From: Otis tarda
Lineage: Eukaryota > Chordata > Aves > Otidiformes > Otididae
NCBI GenBank assembly: GCA_026413225.1
Contig: CM048553.1
Coordinates: 134,756,190 to 134,820,189 of the forward strand
Reading direction: 5' to 3'
DNA: 64,000 nt
Shown: in pieces, positions 37,430-50,870 of the stretch
Numbering within the stretch: the first letter of the stretch is position 1
How the letters are laid out: each line of letters opens with the position of its first letter
Program-made: the position numbers and the translations under genes
The notes under the pieces: model-generated
Database searches by the model: none
Seen by the model: only the letters and a program-made list of their open reading frames with translations
Told to the model about the DNA's origin: nothing

Positions 37430-40400
37430 GAGTGTTAGTCATAGGTCTTTAAAAACCTGATTTTTAGTTGGCATATAGTGTTTCTTAGCTAATCTATGTT
37501 CTAATTAGATGATGTAATGATTGAAAACATAGATATAATTTTTATTCAGCTATAACCTACACCTTGGACTTCAGATTGCTGAAATTCTTTATACAGGATC
37601 CATTGCCACTCAGCTAGTACTATTTTGGAGGAAAACCTGGAAGTAACTTAAATGTCACATGAAACGTGTATCAGTAACATAACCTGCTGTGTTTTTCCTG
37701 TTCAAAGTAACAGATAAACCCTCCCAGTAGTTAAAAATAGCAACAGATTGTAAATTGAATATTGTCTAGTGTCATAAGGATTTCTGCTTGGTTTAGCATA
37801 TGTCTGGAAATGTTAGGTAGGAAGAGGTGAATCTTCTGCATATTTTGTGTACAGTTATGAATAAAACAGGACAGGGAGTAAAATAGCTCTGTAGGTCATC
37901 CCAAACAGGAGTCAGACCTTAAAAGTTCACCACCTTCATGAATATTGTGTGTGCTCTGTTTAACATGTGACTACAAAAATGAATTAGTGTAAGGCAAAAC
38001 TGCAGTTTTACCTGAATTCAACACTCAAAATATTAGGTATTCTCAAATTCTGAAAATTTAAATTGCTACTTTTTCAGAATTTTCAACTTGCAGGTATTTT
38101 CTTTCAGCCATGAAACCTAAAAACATTGGTAAGATTTTTGGTTAAAAAAATTGTGATTGTCAATGGCTCATAAAGGGAGGAAAAATTCAGTAATTCAAAT
38201 GTCATAATTTTCCAATAAACTGTGTGTATCTAATATTCTGTGATTTGAGTATTTTTGAGTAACAAACTTTTGACAATTGTAGTTAGTGTATTATTTTTTT
38301 ATAAATATTACTGCTCTTTAAGTCAGAGATGGAAAATGAAATTAGTCCATGTGTTTCAGAGGAGAATTCTTCAGTTGATTTTCAGTCTTAGTCATGTTAT
38401 CTATTCCTTTGAAACTTCCCTTACATGTTATCATCGAACTAGTTATAAAATAAATAAAAATTTAAAAACCCAAACAAACTGAAATTTCAGTGTAGTTCTA
38501 TAGCATGATGCAGTGTTAATTTTATACATAGACATATGTTTGTTTGTATAGGTGGGTATGGAATACAGAGGATTTTTCTTCAGAAAGAAGTCCTGCAAGC
38601 ATGTCTATCTTTCATGCACATCAATTCCCAGTTCTGTAACTAGAGTTCATAAATATATGAAGTCTTCACTCATTCTTCACTTCTTACAAACCAAAATCGC
38701 ATTGATATATCAGCTGGCTTTTCATACATTTTTTTTTTTATTCTAGAACTACCAAATGCAATGCTCTGTGTCTTGTAATACAGCATCTTTTTCAGCTTGT
38801 TCAATCTGATACTTGAACTTTCTGCAAAATTAAACTCAAGTTCTAATAATAGCTACTTTTTAGCTGTTCTTTTTTAAATCTACTATAAGAGCTATTGTTA
38901 GGAGCATTGAAATGTCCACTGGAGTCAGGACTCTGTTCTTATGGTTAAGGACAGGTAGAAAATCCATCATTTTCAAAACTTCTGGTAGGTCACATTGTAT
39001 ACAAATGCTTTCTTTCCTTTGGGGAAGACATCTGAACATTTTTCCCCTTATCAGAAATGAGCTGGCAATATATCTTTCCAAGAGAGAAGTTGTCTGTTTT
39101 GTTTAGGATAATATAACTCCATTAATAAAATATAATTACCCACTGTTCATCTTTGACTTTGATTACTTGGTTCGGAAAATAATTGGATTTTTCTTCCTTT
39201 TGTACTAATGTTTTTTGGTCAGCAGTCAGTGCTACAGACAGCCATTACAGCACTTGTCTCCAGAAGCTTTAGCACCGTGACGTTTGCCCATGCTAGACAT
39301 GTTATGCTAGATACTGGACTGCTATCTCTGCCAGCAAGACTTACTGTCTTGGAGACTGCTTCCTTGATTTATGCTGAACTGATTTCTCTGAAAATAGCTT
39401 ACTTGTGCAAGCTCTGATCCTCTCTGGAATGCTCTTGATGTGGAAAAAAAAGGCAGAGACATGGGAAGAAACTGTACAGTGGCAAAGTTGATGTTGCAAA
39501 TTTCTGACAAATTTTGCTAAACCTAAACAAGGAAGCCACAGATCCCATAGAGGTAGATTGCCACTGAAACACATAGCTACAGCAGTACGCTGTACAGGTC
39601 AGCAGCTCAAAGCTATTCAATGCTCTTTCTGTGAATATTGTGCTGGTATTGGCTAACCCTTTGAAATAAGATTTTATCAAAATACCCTAGCACAGGAAGC
39701 TTGATAGTTCTGGTTCTGTTCATAAGTGAGAACTTGATAAAGTAGTAAAGTTAACTGAGAACAGTTCTCACTTTAAGGGGCATCTGCTCTTTTACCTGCT
39801 AAGACTTTAACTGCAATTCCATCTTCTCTTCTACTGAATATACTCAAACAAAAAAAAAATAAAACTCCAATGAAACAAACATTACTTCCATGTAGGTTTC
39901 ACTGTATCATTTTCTTTACAATGTTTTTACTAGCACAATGAGAATCTGGGGTTCTAATGAGTAAGTATAGAACAATTGTTTGTATTTAGAAGACTTACTA
40001 AACTTGTTTCTATGTCTTTGCTCTGTATTTGGCACAAATATATACAAAGTGAATATTTACTTTCTAAAACCTGAAAAAAAGAATGCTGTGAAATCAGATT
40101 CTAATCAGACTTTAATCTATTCATGTACTTGTTTCTATTTTTTGTTGTGATCATCTGTTTTGAAATGGAGCACGTACAAAAAGACATTTTCTTGTATTTT
40201 GAAGTTGGAAATGGTGCTGAGCTTTCCTGCAGTGCCTGATACTTCTGCATGTTGTCATTAGAAAATGGATGCATTACAACTTTTGAAGGATAGATGTTGA
40301 ACCAAATGAATGTGAAGTCAAATGTTGAACTTGAGAAAGCAGATGTCAATCTTTGAAGGCATGCTGCCATCATGATGTTTGAAATCATAACAGTAATTGA

Positions 40401-40470
40401 GTTCAGAGTTGGAATGTATGCAGTGTCTGTCATAAAATGACGATAACTGATGATCTTCGTGCAAGCTTTT

Positions 40471-40493
40471 CTGTTTATTTCTGTTTATTTCTG
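40471..40493. repeat. Tandem CTGTTTATTT repeat
   Basis: Two perfect 10-bp units plus the first three bases of a third. Minor tandem duplication. Confidence 0.75.
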
Positions 40494-41992
40494 CAAATTA
40501 AAATATAAATAGCAGATAAATTGGTGTATTTTGTTTAAGCAGCACTTGAAATCAAATGAAATGAGGTTTTATATGGAACATGTGTGAATCTTCATTTCTA
40601 AATACAATAGATTATAATCTATTAAGATATTAAAATCAGCCTAGAAAAGGGCATGGTTACAGTGCCAGAAGGAACGCAAAGTTAGAAATTTCAGAGTTTT
40701 TGTGTAACAAATACTGTATTCTGATGCTGAAAATGTGAAGGCTTGGGGGCATGGTGGTAATTTCTGGATCTCTTAGTGAAAATATCTTCCTTAAATTATT
40801 CCAAAACAAATCATTGCAGAAAAAAGAATGACATTTTCAGATGTGTATACTTTTGCAAAGTAAAAATAGCATGAAGAGCATGGTGAACTATAGTTTCAAA
40901 ATTCAGCATGCATCATAGCTGAGAATTTAATCCATAATCTGTTTTTATTAATTCAAAAAGTATAAGCAGCACAGAATGGTAAAAATAAGTGCTATTTACC
41001 TCCAATATAGGAAAGGAAATGTATCAGCTTTATCTAGAGAACTGTAGAAAAGCTTTTGTTGAATTTTGTTATATGCAATATATATTGTATATTAAATATT
41101 AAATATTGAAAATATTTTACTTTAACAACCTAGATTCTAATCTGCCAGATACATCTGCTGCTCTATCAGCTTTGGTATTGTGCCCCCTTTGCATTATGTT
41201 TGGGTGTGACCCTCTTGAAGGTTATGAGACTGTCCTTTATTTTACTTCTTAGGGGCAAATTCTGCTTTCAAAACATGTACTGGACTCCAGCTGCTGAAGT
41301 GTATCCGAGGGCATAATTTCTGCCTTAAGTGTTTGTCATTTGAGCTACATATTTAAAACTGAGGAGGAATTCTTCTTTGAGTGCAATCATGTAGCTAAGT
41401 TTAATCCAGGAGGGGAGTTTAGGCATACAGATGTTCATTTAAAAATGTTCTTCTAAAAGTGTCTTTTGTTGTTTTTTTAATTATTTTGTGACGACATTTC
41501 AAAAACATTTCTACAGAAACTTTAGGACTCTGAAAATGTGTCATAACATCTGCCATCAAAGTAGTCAAGTTAACTTTTCCAAACTAACATTGTTTTCTGT
41601 CAGTTATTTTAATCTCAAGAAGTTAATTTATGATCCTTGTATCTGATTTCTGTTCTATAAGAACCTTTTCTTTGTAACTGTGTATCATGTATGATTTTAA
41701 GACTCAGTACAGGATAACTCAAAGTCTGTATCTCCAATACATTTCAATCCTCTTCAAAGAAGAATGTGGTTCTCTTCCTTTTCCCTTCCCTCTACCAGAA
41801 AGCAGTGGGACAGAACAAGCTGCATTTGAAAATACATCAATTCTGCCTTTTTTTTTTTTAATTTTTACCCAGCAAAAGATTTGAAACCCAGTGGGAACTT
41901 CACTTGGTAGGAATTACACTTCCAAGACTGCTCTCATAAGTTACGGTATGTCGCTCTTAGAGCAATGTAATAACAGGTTTCATGTACCCAAA

Positions 41993-42060
41993 GATCTTGG
42001 GTGGCAAAACACCCAAAAAGATCAGGTTTGTTCTCAAAAAAAAAAGCGCAGAACCTGATC
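41993..42060. other. Two adjacent hairpins sharing a GATC arm
   Basis: First hairpin: GATCTTGGGTG (41,993-42,003) against CACCC..GATC (42,010-42,023), with a small A-bulge and a 6-base loop. Second: GATCAGGTT (42,020-42,028) is exactly complementary to AACCTGATC (42,052-42,060) across a loop containing an A-run. Both use the GATC at 42,020-42,023, so they are mutually exclusive pairings. Confidence 0.55.
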
Positions 42061-45000
42061 ACCTGAGGCTTACATATTTACATAAAAATGGTTAAATGCA
42101 TGAAAAGAGATGAGAAAATTATTACCAACAGACCTGCGTGGTCAGTGATTGGAATAACATTTAAAGACTGATTAGAGAATAACCTCAGGAATTGAGAGAG
42201 CTGGTTTTATCACAGTGATATTTTTCTGTAATTGCGGTGACATAAGGATATGGGTAGGAGAACCTGCGATTTCAACAAGAAATTTAGCCCAATTCCATGT
42301 CAGTGTAGAACCAACTACTGCTGGCAGTTTGGAAATGGAAAGCAAGAAACATTTATCTTGTCAAGCCTTAATGAATCTCAAAGTTCAGTTTGATATTTGA
42401 ATAAAGGTTATGACTGTGCTTTAAATGATAGTGTGTAAAATGAAGTTCACACTTAGGAATACTATTTAAGAAGAAACATTTATTTCCATTTATGCCCTCT
42501 CTGGCCATTTTATACAAAGATGCATCTAGAGTGCAATAAACCAGAGTAAGTTGACGCTTTCCAGGATTAAGAGAGGCCACAGGCAACAGAACAATTAAGG
42601 GAGAATATCTTGACGGCAGGACCGGACAGGATGCAAAGGCATCGGTCAAGCCTCACACAGTTCTGGTGAAACCAGAACAGTAGAACCAGAACTAAAGCTC
42701 ATACATTTCCATATTCTAGAGTATTTCTATATTAACTCGCTTCTGTGAAGATGGTTAAAACATAAAAACTTTCCTTACTTTGGATTTGTGTTTGTGTGTA
42801 TATTTATTTTGTAAATAAGTGTGTATATAATGCCTTTTTAAACTTTTTTCAGGATACTATTTGTTCAAATTTAAATTGCAAGTCAGTGTGTCTTGTTAAT
42901 GCAAACAAGACTGACCTTTTTAAATAAGTAAGTACAAGTGGGGAAATTTGAAATGTGTGGTGACATAGCTGTCAGGTATGAAATCTGTGATCACGTGATT
43001 AAAATGAAAATAATTTTAACAGAAAATATGTAGAATAAATGAAGACACAGACTGATTAAATGTTCATACTTGCAGAATGTGAAAATATGTAGATTTTACA
43101 TAGTAGAAATAGATCAGTTGCCAGAGATATGGAAGACTTAATAATGAGAAAGAATCCACTGCCAAGAAAGAGGAAATCTGAATGCAGTTAGTAAATGTTA
43201 TCACTCTACCTCCATTTGTTCTACGCCAGCCTTGCAGGATGTGCTCTTGGGAATGGTCCTGTTCTCACCAATTTCAGTGAAATAGCCAATAGCTGCAGGA
43301 CTCAGATCTTAGGAAGGAGTTCTTTGATCAAGAGGTTTGAGAGGTTTTTAGGAGATCAAAGTGGAAAAGCTTTAACCCATCTGTGTGATGTGCATTTTGA
43401 ATCAAAATGCCCTAATTCTCTTTTTGATAACAAAAAGAGAAGGCAGGTTGAAGTGAGGAGATGAAGAAAAAAGAAAACAGGGAGCTTCATATTCTTGAAA
43501 GAATATTAGCTTTCATAGTGACCACTTGACATCAAAGAAGAATACTATAAATCATTCCATGGAAGGATTACATAAAGATGAAATCACAGTGAGAATAAGG
43601 ACTTGACTTGTATGGCTGCACAGATTGAAAAAAAATCTCCAGTGAGGAGAACTGGTACAAGTACAATCACAAATATAATCTGTGAACCATTTGAAACTTG
43701 TTACTGGACAACTGCCTTAACCTAATAATTTACTAATTATACCTTGTTAATGTGTTTTTTAAGCAGACCAGAATTTGGATGCTTGGGAAATGCAATAAGC
43801 AAAAATATACAGGTGAGGTTGAATTTGTAACATTCCCTGAAGATGCGCATGGCAATATGGAAGTCATAATTATTCCAAATAAAAACAGTATTGTAGTTTG
43901 CAGTCTTAAACTTGGTTTATTATTTGCAGCATCTTGCTAAAGAGAAATTTCAGTAACTTGCTAAAAATCACATTAATTTTTTTTAATGAGATTGAAGAAA
44001 AATTATGTGAATTCAAAGTTCCTTCTTTCTATGACTAATAACAACCCAGTTAAAACTATATGCATTCTGAGGGGTAATATATTTGTTTCAGAAAGATAGC
44101 TAATAATCAAAATTATTTTGAATTCTGTTCAAAATGCATCTGCTTAGCCTCAATGAATGTATTCAGGACTTGGGCACTAGCATCTTAAGACACTATCTAA
44201 ATGTTGTACCAATGTAAATCTACAGTTCAAAACCATGAAACTCATAGTAACAGTGCAAGGAAGCTGCTGTTACAACTCCTCAAAACCTTAATTGAAACAC
44301 AATGCACCTGCAGGAGTACTTGAAAAAAAAAGAAAATGCAATAAACTCTTTTCAGCCTACCATACCAATACACACATTTAGATGTTTGGGGATTAATAGT
44401 TTCTTGAGGGTGGGAGTTTTTTCAAATAAACGTAACAGACTCTGGAAACTAATGAAACAGACTCAGATTTGGCTCAAGTAGACACTTTATCAGTTTATTC
44501 AGAGCACATCTACTAGTGACGCATGGATACTGACTAAAAAGTAGATGCAACTCTAAATCTCTGTTCTGCTTTTTTTAAATGGAGCAACCCTGATGTTACA
44601 GTCAGTGTTTGCTCAGCCACAAATGCTAATTTAGCACTAAATTATGTTAATCTGTTTTGGGGAATGTGGGCCGAACTACTATGTGCCAAATCTTGGCCTT
44701 TGTAGAAGCCCAAAAGTAAGGAAGCAAATGTTGTGCTAAAGAGCCCATCCACAGGCAGACTGGTCAAAAACCCTGCACTGCAATTCTTCCTTTCCTTCCA
44801 TAACAGCAAACATTGGTGTCAATGCAAGTTTCAAAATAAAAAATTTGGTGCGGGGGGAAGGGGCTCTACTCATGCTGATATGTAAGTTATACTATATTTA
44901 TTGAGGAGATATCTTCTTAAAAATGGTTCCAACGATTTCTGCATTGTTGCCATATCATGTCAACTCATTGCAAGGAATTCAACCTTGGTAGCTTGGTATT

Positions 45001-47244
45001 AGCCCAGATCTCTACAAGCAAGGACTAGGTCACTCCACAAAAACTTGATAAACAGCCAGAGCCCTTGAGAGTTGGTGGAGGGCAGAGGAAAATTTTACCT
45101 GAAGCTGCAAATGATGAAAGAAAATTTGAACCTTGATACTTAATCACTTATTAGTTAATATTATTTATTATTATATCTAATATTAACATAATGTAATAAT
45201 TGTTAATATTTAAAACTCTAGAATTCTCATATCAGAGTAGTACTTCCTTAACTACAGCATTCTACTTCCACCAGTTTTCATAGGTGATCAGCTTCTCCAC
45301 TGATGCGTAATACTAGATGGTCCTTGAACTGTGCTGAAAGAATGCAAGGGTATTGGTAGAATCTGACTTTCATAAAAAGATGTTCTACTGAACTCTGTGA
45401 TATATTCTTGAGTATGTACACATACAAAAAATTTTAGCAGAATAAGATGCCATCAGTAATGTGAAGCTTATGACAATAAGATATCACCTGGCTGAAAATA
45501 AACTTTTATATTCAAAGACAAAGTTAAAACAGACTCCAAGAAGAATGTATCAACTGAGGAATCTATATTATCTCTTTTTTTTCCAAATAAAATAAACACT
45601 TGCTTGGTTTTTGTAGGTTTTATTCACTGCTGTGAAGTGTGGGTGTTGAACTTGCTGGAAAAAAAAAAAAGAGTTTTCTCCAAACTACCTTTGATCAATA
45701 GCATACATGGTTTTGTACCTTCGTATTTGAAAAGTCAACATTAACAGTCCAACTCCCCTCTATGATCTCCAGATATACAGTTTTATACAAGTCCTCCATT
45801 TTACACGGTGTATGATACCAAAGCACTATAGAAACCATGAACTATCTAGGAGATGCAGCATATGTTCACAGACAGGAATACAATAAAAATAATAAGAGAG
45901 CCATGTAATTTGATTACATTGCAGTTTACATTTATGCTAAGGCCAAGGAGGAAACTGTGAAGATGGTATGTGCTTAAAAGGACCCAGGAGATCAGGGAAA
46001 ACTTTGACAGGAGGAATCAGAAGTGTGCAGTCCAGTGAAGAATTAAACTACTGGGAGTAATAATATGGGCTGATGCACTCAATATAGCAGTAATGCCCTC
46101 CAAGAAGGGTAGGAAATAATTCAGTTCCTCTAGGCTGCACAGAAGCTAAATACAGTATGACAAGAAATAGTAGCAGTACTCATTATGTCTGATTGCTAAT
46201 TACCCCTTTGAATGATTCAGTTATGCCTGCTACTAGATAATTAGTTTAGTAATTTATGGCTGCAGCACAAACTAGTATTTTAATTTTCACTGCACAGTTT
46301 TCACAACACCTACAGTTCAGATAATATCTCCCTTTTTATTCAATTTCAAATTGCTTTTTTGATAGCTGATGGAGGGGAAAAATACCAAGCAATTCTTTCA
46401 ATTTCCTAGCATAGCTTTAATGTTAAATTATGTATTTTTATGTAATTTTATTCAAATGTAAACTATATAAATTTAGAAAACAACTTTACCTGAGCTCTAA
46501 ACATGGTTTCTTTATAGATCTGGGAACTGATCCTGGAAATACTTGCACAGGAATATTTGCTGTAGTAGTTACTCATTTTCTCTGCTCAGACTGGAATAAA
46601 ACTACTTTTGTGTATGACTGTTGCCAGGATTAGACTCTTGGGATAAAGTAAGTTTATTCTTTACATTGCTTTTGTAAATGTACAGAGATTTCTGCAGTCC
46701 CTGATTATTTTGCTTACAAGGGTTGATTCTTCTACATAAGGAAGCTATAGACTGCAACTGGTGACATTTAGAGAGCTGCTTGTAGTGTATTTGTTGGTGG
46801 GATTTAAAAGGTTCAGCACTTTTCGCAAATAGCTTTATATTTCTTATAAAATCAGCTACTTCTGAGTTCACTCAAGCATGAAAGCTAATTCTAAAATATA
46901 TTCAGAGATATATGTTTTGTAATTTGTGAGCTGTGTTGTTTTTCTAATAAAGCTACTGCATGGTAATTTGGACTGCCAATGAAAGAAGCGTATCTGAGTA
47001 CCACTGAGGATCAAGATAGTATTTTAATTATTTGTTAAATGTTTTAAACCTCAATCTCACTCTGCTGGGTTCATCAAAATACTTTTGTTTTGTCGTTATG
47101 TGACTGTGTGTGAATCATGTGACTGTGTCCTCCCTTCTTATGAACAGATCTACCTGTGTTTGATTCACAGCATTTTGTTCGTATTGCAAAAAGTGTAATA
47201 AAATCTTTTGTATAGATAGGACACAGTCTGATCATTTTTCTTTC

Positions 47245-47270
47245 TTTTTTTTTTTTTTTTTAAAAAAAAA
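47245..47270. repeat. Poly-T followed by poly-A
   Basis: A run of 17 T directly followed by 9 A. It is a self-complementary homopolymer junction and a likely source of length variation. No element boundary is visible around it. Confidence 0.8.
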
Positions 47271-49853
47271 GGGTTTATGTACTCCTTTTTTTTCTGTATC
47301 TTTGGAGAGACACACTCTGGTAGTGCCTAAGGACTACTCAAACTCAGACTATATTCTTTGTGGAGTAGCTCATAAAGTAACAGGCAGTTAACCCAAGACA
47401 CTTTCAATCTAAATAGACTAGATTAAGTAGAAGATTTGTTTCCAGGTGTGGAAGGGGTAGCAACTGAATCATGAGGAAGCCATACAACCTGTCCAACTGG
47501 GTGTAACATAGCAGTACCAAAAGTTGTATGGGTAACATGACATGTGGAGTAAATGGAGGGAGGGTGCAAATAGCCAACCAAAAGAGCAAAGTAAGTCTAG
47601 TCAATACCACACACGGCTTTACATAGCTGAAATCTCTGCTTTTTTTTAAGATCTTAGCAATCTTTGGTTGCTGTTGCTACCTCTCCTATTGTAGTCGCCT
47701 TAGTTGTAAGTAAACTGCTGCTGCTTCACTCCAGCAGATGCAGTTTTCCCTACTTTTCCTCCTGTATATTTATCTTGTTCCCAGTGAACATTTTTGTTTC
47801 TCTACCAAGAAAACCAGATTGAACCAAACAAGTTTACTTTTGAATTTCCTGTTAATCTCTGTGCTAGCTAAGGGTGTATAGAGAAATGAAAGATGGCTCT
47901 GTAGGATGCACCTCTTTTCAAACGGCTCAACAATTTTTACGCTTTTCCTGGCCTCGGAGGAAATCAGTAAATCTTTTCTTGTTCCCAGTGATGTTATATG
48001 TCAATGGCTTTTTGTCATCCTTCAGAGGTAGATTTCAGGCCAGCTCTCCTTTTGAGGAGCAGCTTTCTGCACAGAGCAATGTTGGTTAATGTTCAGAGGC
48101 AATTTGGGAAAGACATCCTTGAACTTCACCTGTAAGGTCCTACTTCTCAAAGAGAGCACTGCTTTTTGAGTTTTCTTCCCACAATGCCCAAGAAGCCAAA
48201 TACAGTGCCATGGCACAGTCTCAAGCACAATTTTTCAATGAAAGCTTCTTTTTTTTTTTGTGCACAGAATGTATTCTTTGTTATACTGAGATACTTGTTC
48301 CCTTTAAGTTTTTGCTTCTCACTTCTGCTTTACCATAGCCCATGTGCCCCATGAAGTTATGCTACTCTGTGACTTGTTTTTTCTTATTGCTAACTGTTGA
48401 ATCATGAGCAAAAATTTGGATTATAAACAAATTAATTTTCTCATCTCAAGCTTTATTTTTATTATCTGGCCTTTTATCTGTTGTATTAATCCCTTTTTTC
48501 ACCTTTACTATATAATGAGAAAGTTGACTTGCTGTATCACATTTTGGTCTCATGAGGCTCAATGCTTTGTGGGAACTGAAGAGCTTGGAAGGAGAAAGTA
48601 GTGAAACAAGGGGAAATTGGTGCTGAAAAATGGAGTGGTTCATGTTTGTTGATTTCATATAAAAGACCAAATAATTTGAATGGAGACCTTGAGGTAACCT
48701 ATGCAAATTAAAAACTTGATAGGAAAGTCGCATTGTTCAGCTTTCCCATTCACTTTTATCAATCTAAGAGGGGCATTAGCAGGCTATGATTTTGTCAGCA
48801 CAAGACTCTTTTTATTGAAAAATGTGTGCATTTGTTGGCTGTTTCCTATTAAGTTTAGCATTTCAGAGTTCATGTTCTAAAGAAAGAAGAGGTCTGTTCC
48901 AAATATTGGATTATGACAAGCCTCTTTGCAGAAGTAATTATGTGATTTTCTTGTTTAGGGACAGCAATTGAGATGCTTGAAATTTCAAAGGAAGCATAAA
49001 AGTGTGTTCAAAATCATTGCATTACCATTCCTGGCACATTAACTGACAAATAACTTGGGACTAGCAGGCAAATATTTAGATTATCAAAATGAGTTTTTCC
49101 TTATGGGCAGCAGTGCAGATTGTTTGCAGGTACTGTATTACTGAGGAAAATACTTGGCATTATGAGTTTATCAAGCTTACTTTATTCATGTTATTTTGTT
49201 TTCACTGCAATTCAATAACATAATGTCTGTGACTTGTATTTGCAGCAAGCTTTCTGTCCTCTTCCTGATGTTTACCAGCATTGGATCCATGTTCTAAAGG
49301 GCAACTCTGACAGTGTTATTTCTGTGAACATCAAGCTCGTGTTTACTATAGAATGAAACTACACCCTTTATAGCCAACAGTCTAACTTTTGAAATATGTA
49401 TTCTCTGACCCATTTAACAAGTGGTTCCCTACAGACTGAATGTAGTGACTCTTCTTCATTACCAGTTATGCAGAGAAGAGGCTGTTCCTTATAAGCCAAG
49501 CTGTCTCAGCATCAGCTTGACCTTTCCAACTTTATTTGGAGTGACGGTTTAAATTCTTTCTACCTCACAGAGATTTCCACTTCCACGGTCATAACAGCCT
49601 ATCTATCTGTTCTTTCTGTTACCTGGCTGCTGCTGACCACGAATACTACATGAGAATAAATGTATAAACAAGTAATCCAATTGGAATTTTTGCTGTTGGT
49701 ATCACATTGCCAGATTAAAGGATCCATATAGCTTGTCATAAAGCTACATCCACTCCGTATTTTCTGCAATGGGGAGGGAGAAGGTAAAGCAACTAGGGCC
49801 AGTTCATTGTTCTGAGGATGCTGTGGGCAAAAACACCTTGGGAAACACAGTAC

Positions 49854-50045
49854 AGGTAAATTTAGATTGGGCATAAGGAAGAAATTTTTTAAGACAAGGG
49901 TGGTGAGACACTGGAACAGGTTGCGCAGAGAAGTTGTGGATGCCACATCATTGGAATTGTTCAAAATAAGGTCGGACAGCGCTTCAAGCAACCTGATATA
50001 GTGGAAGATGACCCTGTCCATGGCAGGGGGGTTGGACTAGATGAT
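49854..50045 (+). mobile_element. Older CR1, 5' part of a split copy
   Basis: A CR1 3' region of a subfamily different from the younger copies: its 3' UTR reads GTGGAAGATGACCCTGTCCATGGCAGGGG rather than the GTCAGGGATGTCCCTGCTCCTTGCAGGGG form. It stops abruptly at GGACTAGATGAT (50,045), where a younger CR1 begins. Its missing end is found at 51,567-51,617. Confidence 0.85.
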
Positions 50046-50125
50046 CAGCCTGGAGAAGAGGAGGCTCCGGGGAGACCTGATAGCGGTCTTCCAGTACCTC
50101 AAGGGGGCCTACAAGAAAGATGGGG
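50046..50125 (+). mobile_element. Younger CR1, 5' part, interrupted by LTR C2
   Basis: About 80 bp of CR1 ORF2 C-terminal coding sequence (CAGCCTGGAGAAGAGG to AAGAAAGATGGGG), ending exactly at the LTR insertion site. The reading continues without loss at 51,257 apart from the 5-bp target duplication. Confidence 0.9.
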
Positions 50126-50285
50126 TGTCGTGGTTTTGTTAGTGAGGGGGGCCTAAGGTGGTAGCTTCTGCAGGAAACTGCTAGAAGTCGCTCCCCTTTG
50201 TTCAGTGGACTTGGCCAGGCCTAGGGCGGACCTGCTGCTGGCCAAGGCCGAGCCGATTGGTAGCAGATATGCCTCTGCGATAACG

Positions 50286-50293
50286 TATTTAAG
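50286..50293 (+). promoter_or_regulatory. TATA-like box of LTR C2
   Basis: TATTTAAG, about 160 bp into the LTR. The same word occurs at the matching place in C1 and C3. If used, transcription would start roughly 25-30 bp downstream, making this the U3/R boundary region. Inferred from LTR architecture only. Confidence 0.55.
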
Positions 50294-50583
50294 AAGGGGA
50301 AAACAGAAAAAAAAAGAGAGAAGAGAAGATGTGAAGAAGCTGAGCGGGGGCAGAGGCGCAGAGGGGGAGGCACAGGCCTCATGGGCCTTGCAGGCCTCAC
50401 CCTCTGGCCTCTTGCCAGGCAGCCGACTGGGCCCGACTTGGTCTGGCCTGGCTGCAAGAAGTGGAGAGGAGATGAGAAGTGAAGTGAACAAGATGTAAAA
50501 AAGATCCTGAGAGACATCTACCACCCTGTTGTGAGGAACGGCTGCAGACGCCAAGGTCAGTTCAGAAAGGAGGGGGAGGAGTA

Positions 50584-50733
50584 ATGCGGCTCCTGGCCAA
50601 GATTCCCCTGCAGCCTGTGGTGACAACCATGGTGGAGCAGGTTGTCCCCCTGCAGCCCATGGAGGTCCACGGAGGAGCAGAGATCCACTTGGAGCCCGTG
50701 AAGGACCCCACATCGGGGGAGGTGGATGCCTGA
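50584..50733 (+). other. 49-codon ATG frame inside LTR C2
   Basis: ATG to TGA, 49 codons, downstream of the TATA-like box and upstream of AATAAA, so it would lie on an LTR-initiated transcript. C1 and C3 keep the same start, stop and length despite substitutions. No domain is recognised and short upstream ATGs precede it. Listed as an observation, not as an established gene. Confidence 0.3.
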
Positions 50734-50870
50734 AGGCGGCTGTGGCCCGTGGAGGGCCCGCTGGGACAGCCGTTCTGGAGAGACTGTACTCCGTGGAAGA
50801 GATGACCCATGCCGGAGCAGTTCCACGAAGGACTGTGGCGTATGGGAGGGACCCCACGATGGAGCAGGGG
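50630..50870 (+). repeat. Degenerate internal tandem repeat of LTR family C
   Basis: A unit of roughly 40-51 bp containing CCCGTGGA-GG and ending near GGAGCAG recurs about six times. Unit ends fall at about 50,640, 50,680, 50,722, 50,769, 50,820 and 50,867, with the third and fourth more diverged. The same array is present in C1 and C3. Confidence 0.65.

Larger units (their letters stand above)
32442..40470. other. Gene-free AT-rich unique DNA
   Basis: No gene, RNA gene or young repeat recognised. It contains T-rich runs (for example at about 36,225-36,239), an (AAT)n stretch at about 37,396-37,429 and a small hairpin at 36,429-36,455. Short open frames only, none with a recognisable domain. 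Confidence 0.55.
40494..49853. other. Gene-free AT-rich unique DNA
   Basis: No gene or young repeat recognised over about 9.4 kb. It contains a pair of adjacent hairpins at 41,993-42,060, very AT-rich stretches near 41,070-41,115 and 45,145-45,220, and a T17-A9 run at 47,245-47,270. An 89-codon ATG frame at 43,195-43,464 (plus) and a 62-codon frame at 43,752-43,940 are unassignable and of a size expected by chance. Several isolated AATAAA words occur but are not tied to any transcript evidence. Confidence 0.55.

Noticed and set aside
46900-47230. Several AATAAA words as possible 3' ends of a host gene
   Set aside because: AATAAA is frequent in AT-rich DNA and no coding sequence lies upstream on the same strand.
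49599-50021. 140-codon minus-strand frame
   Set aside because: Its first half is antisense to the older CR1 fragment. It is a shadow frame.
50205-50498. 97-codon sense frame at the start of LTR C2
   Set aside because: Starts at GTG and spans the TATA-like box, so an LTR transcript would not include its beginning. The same frame in C1 and C3 reflects shared ancestry.
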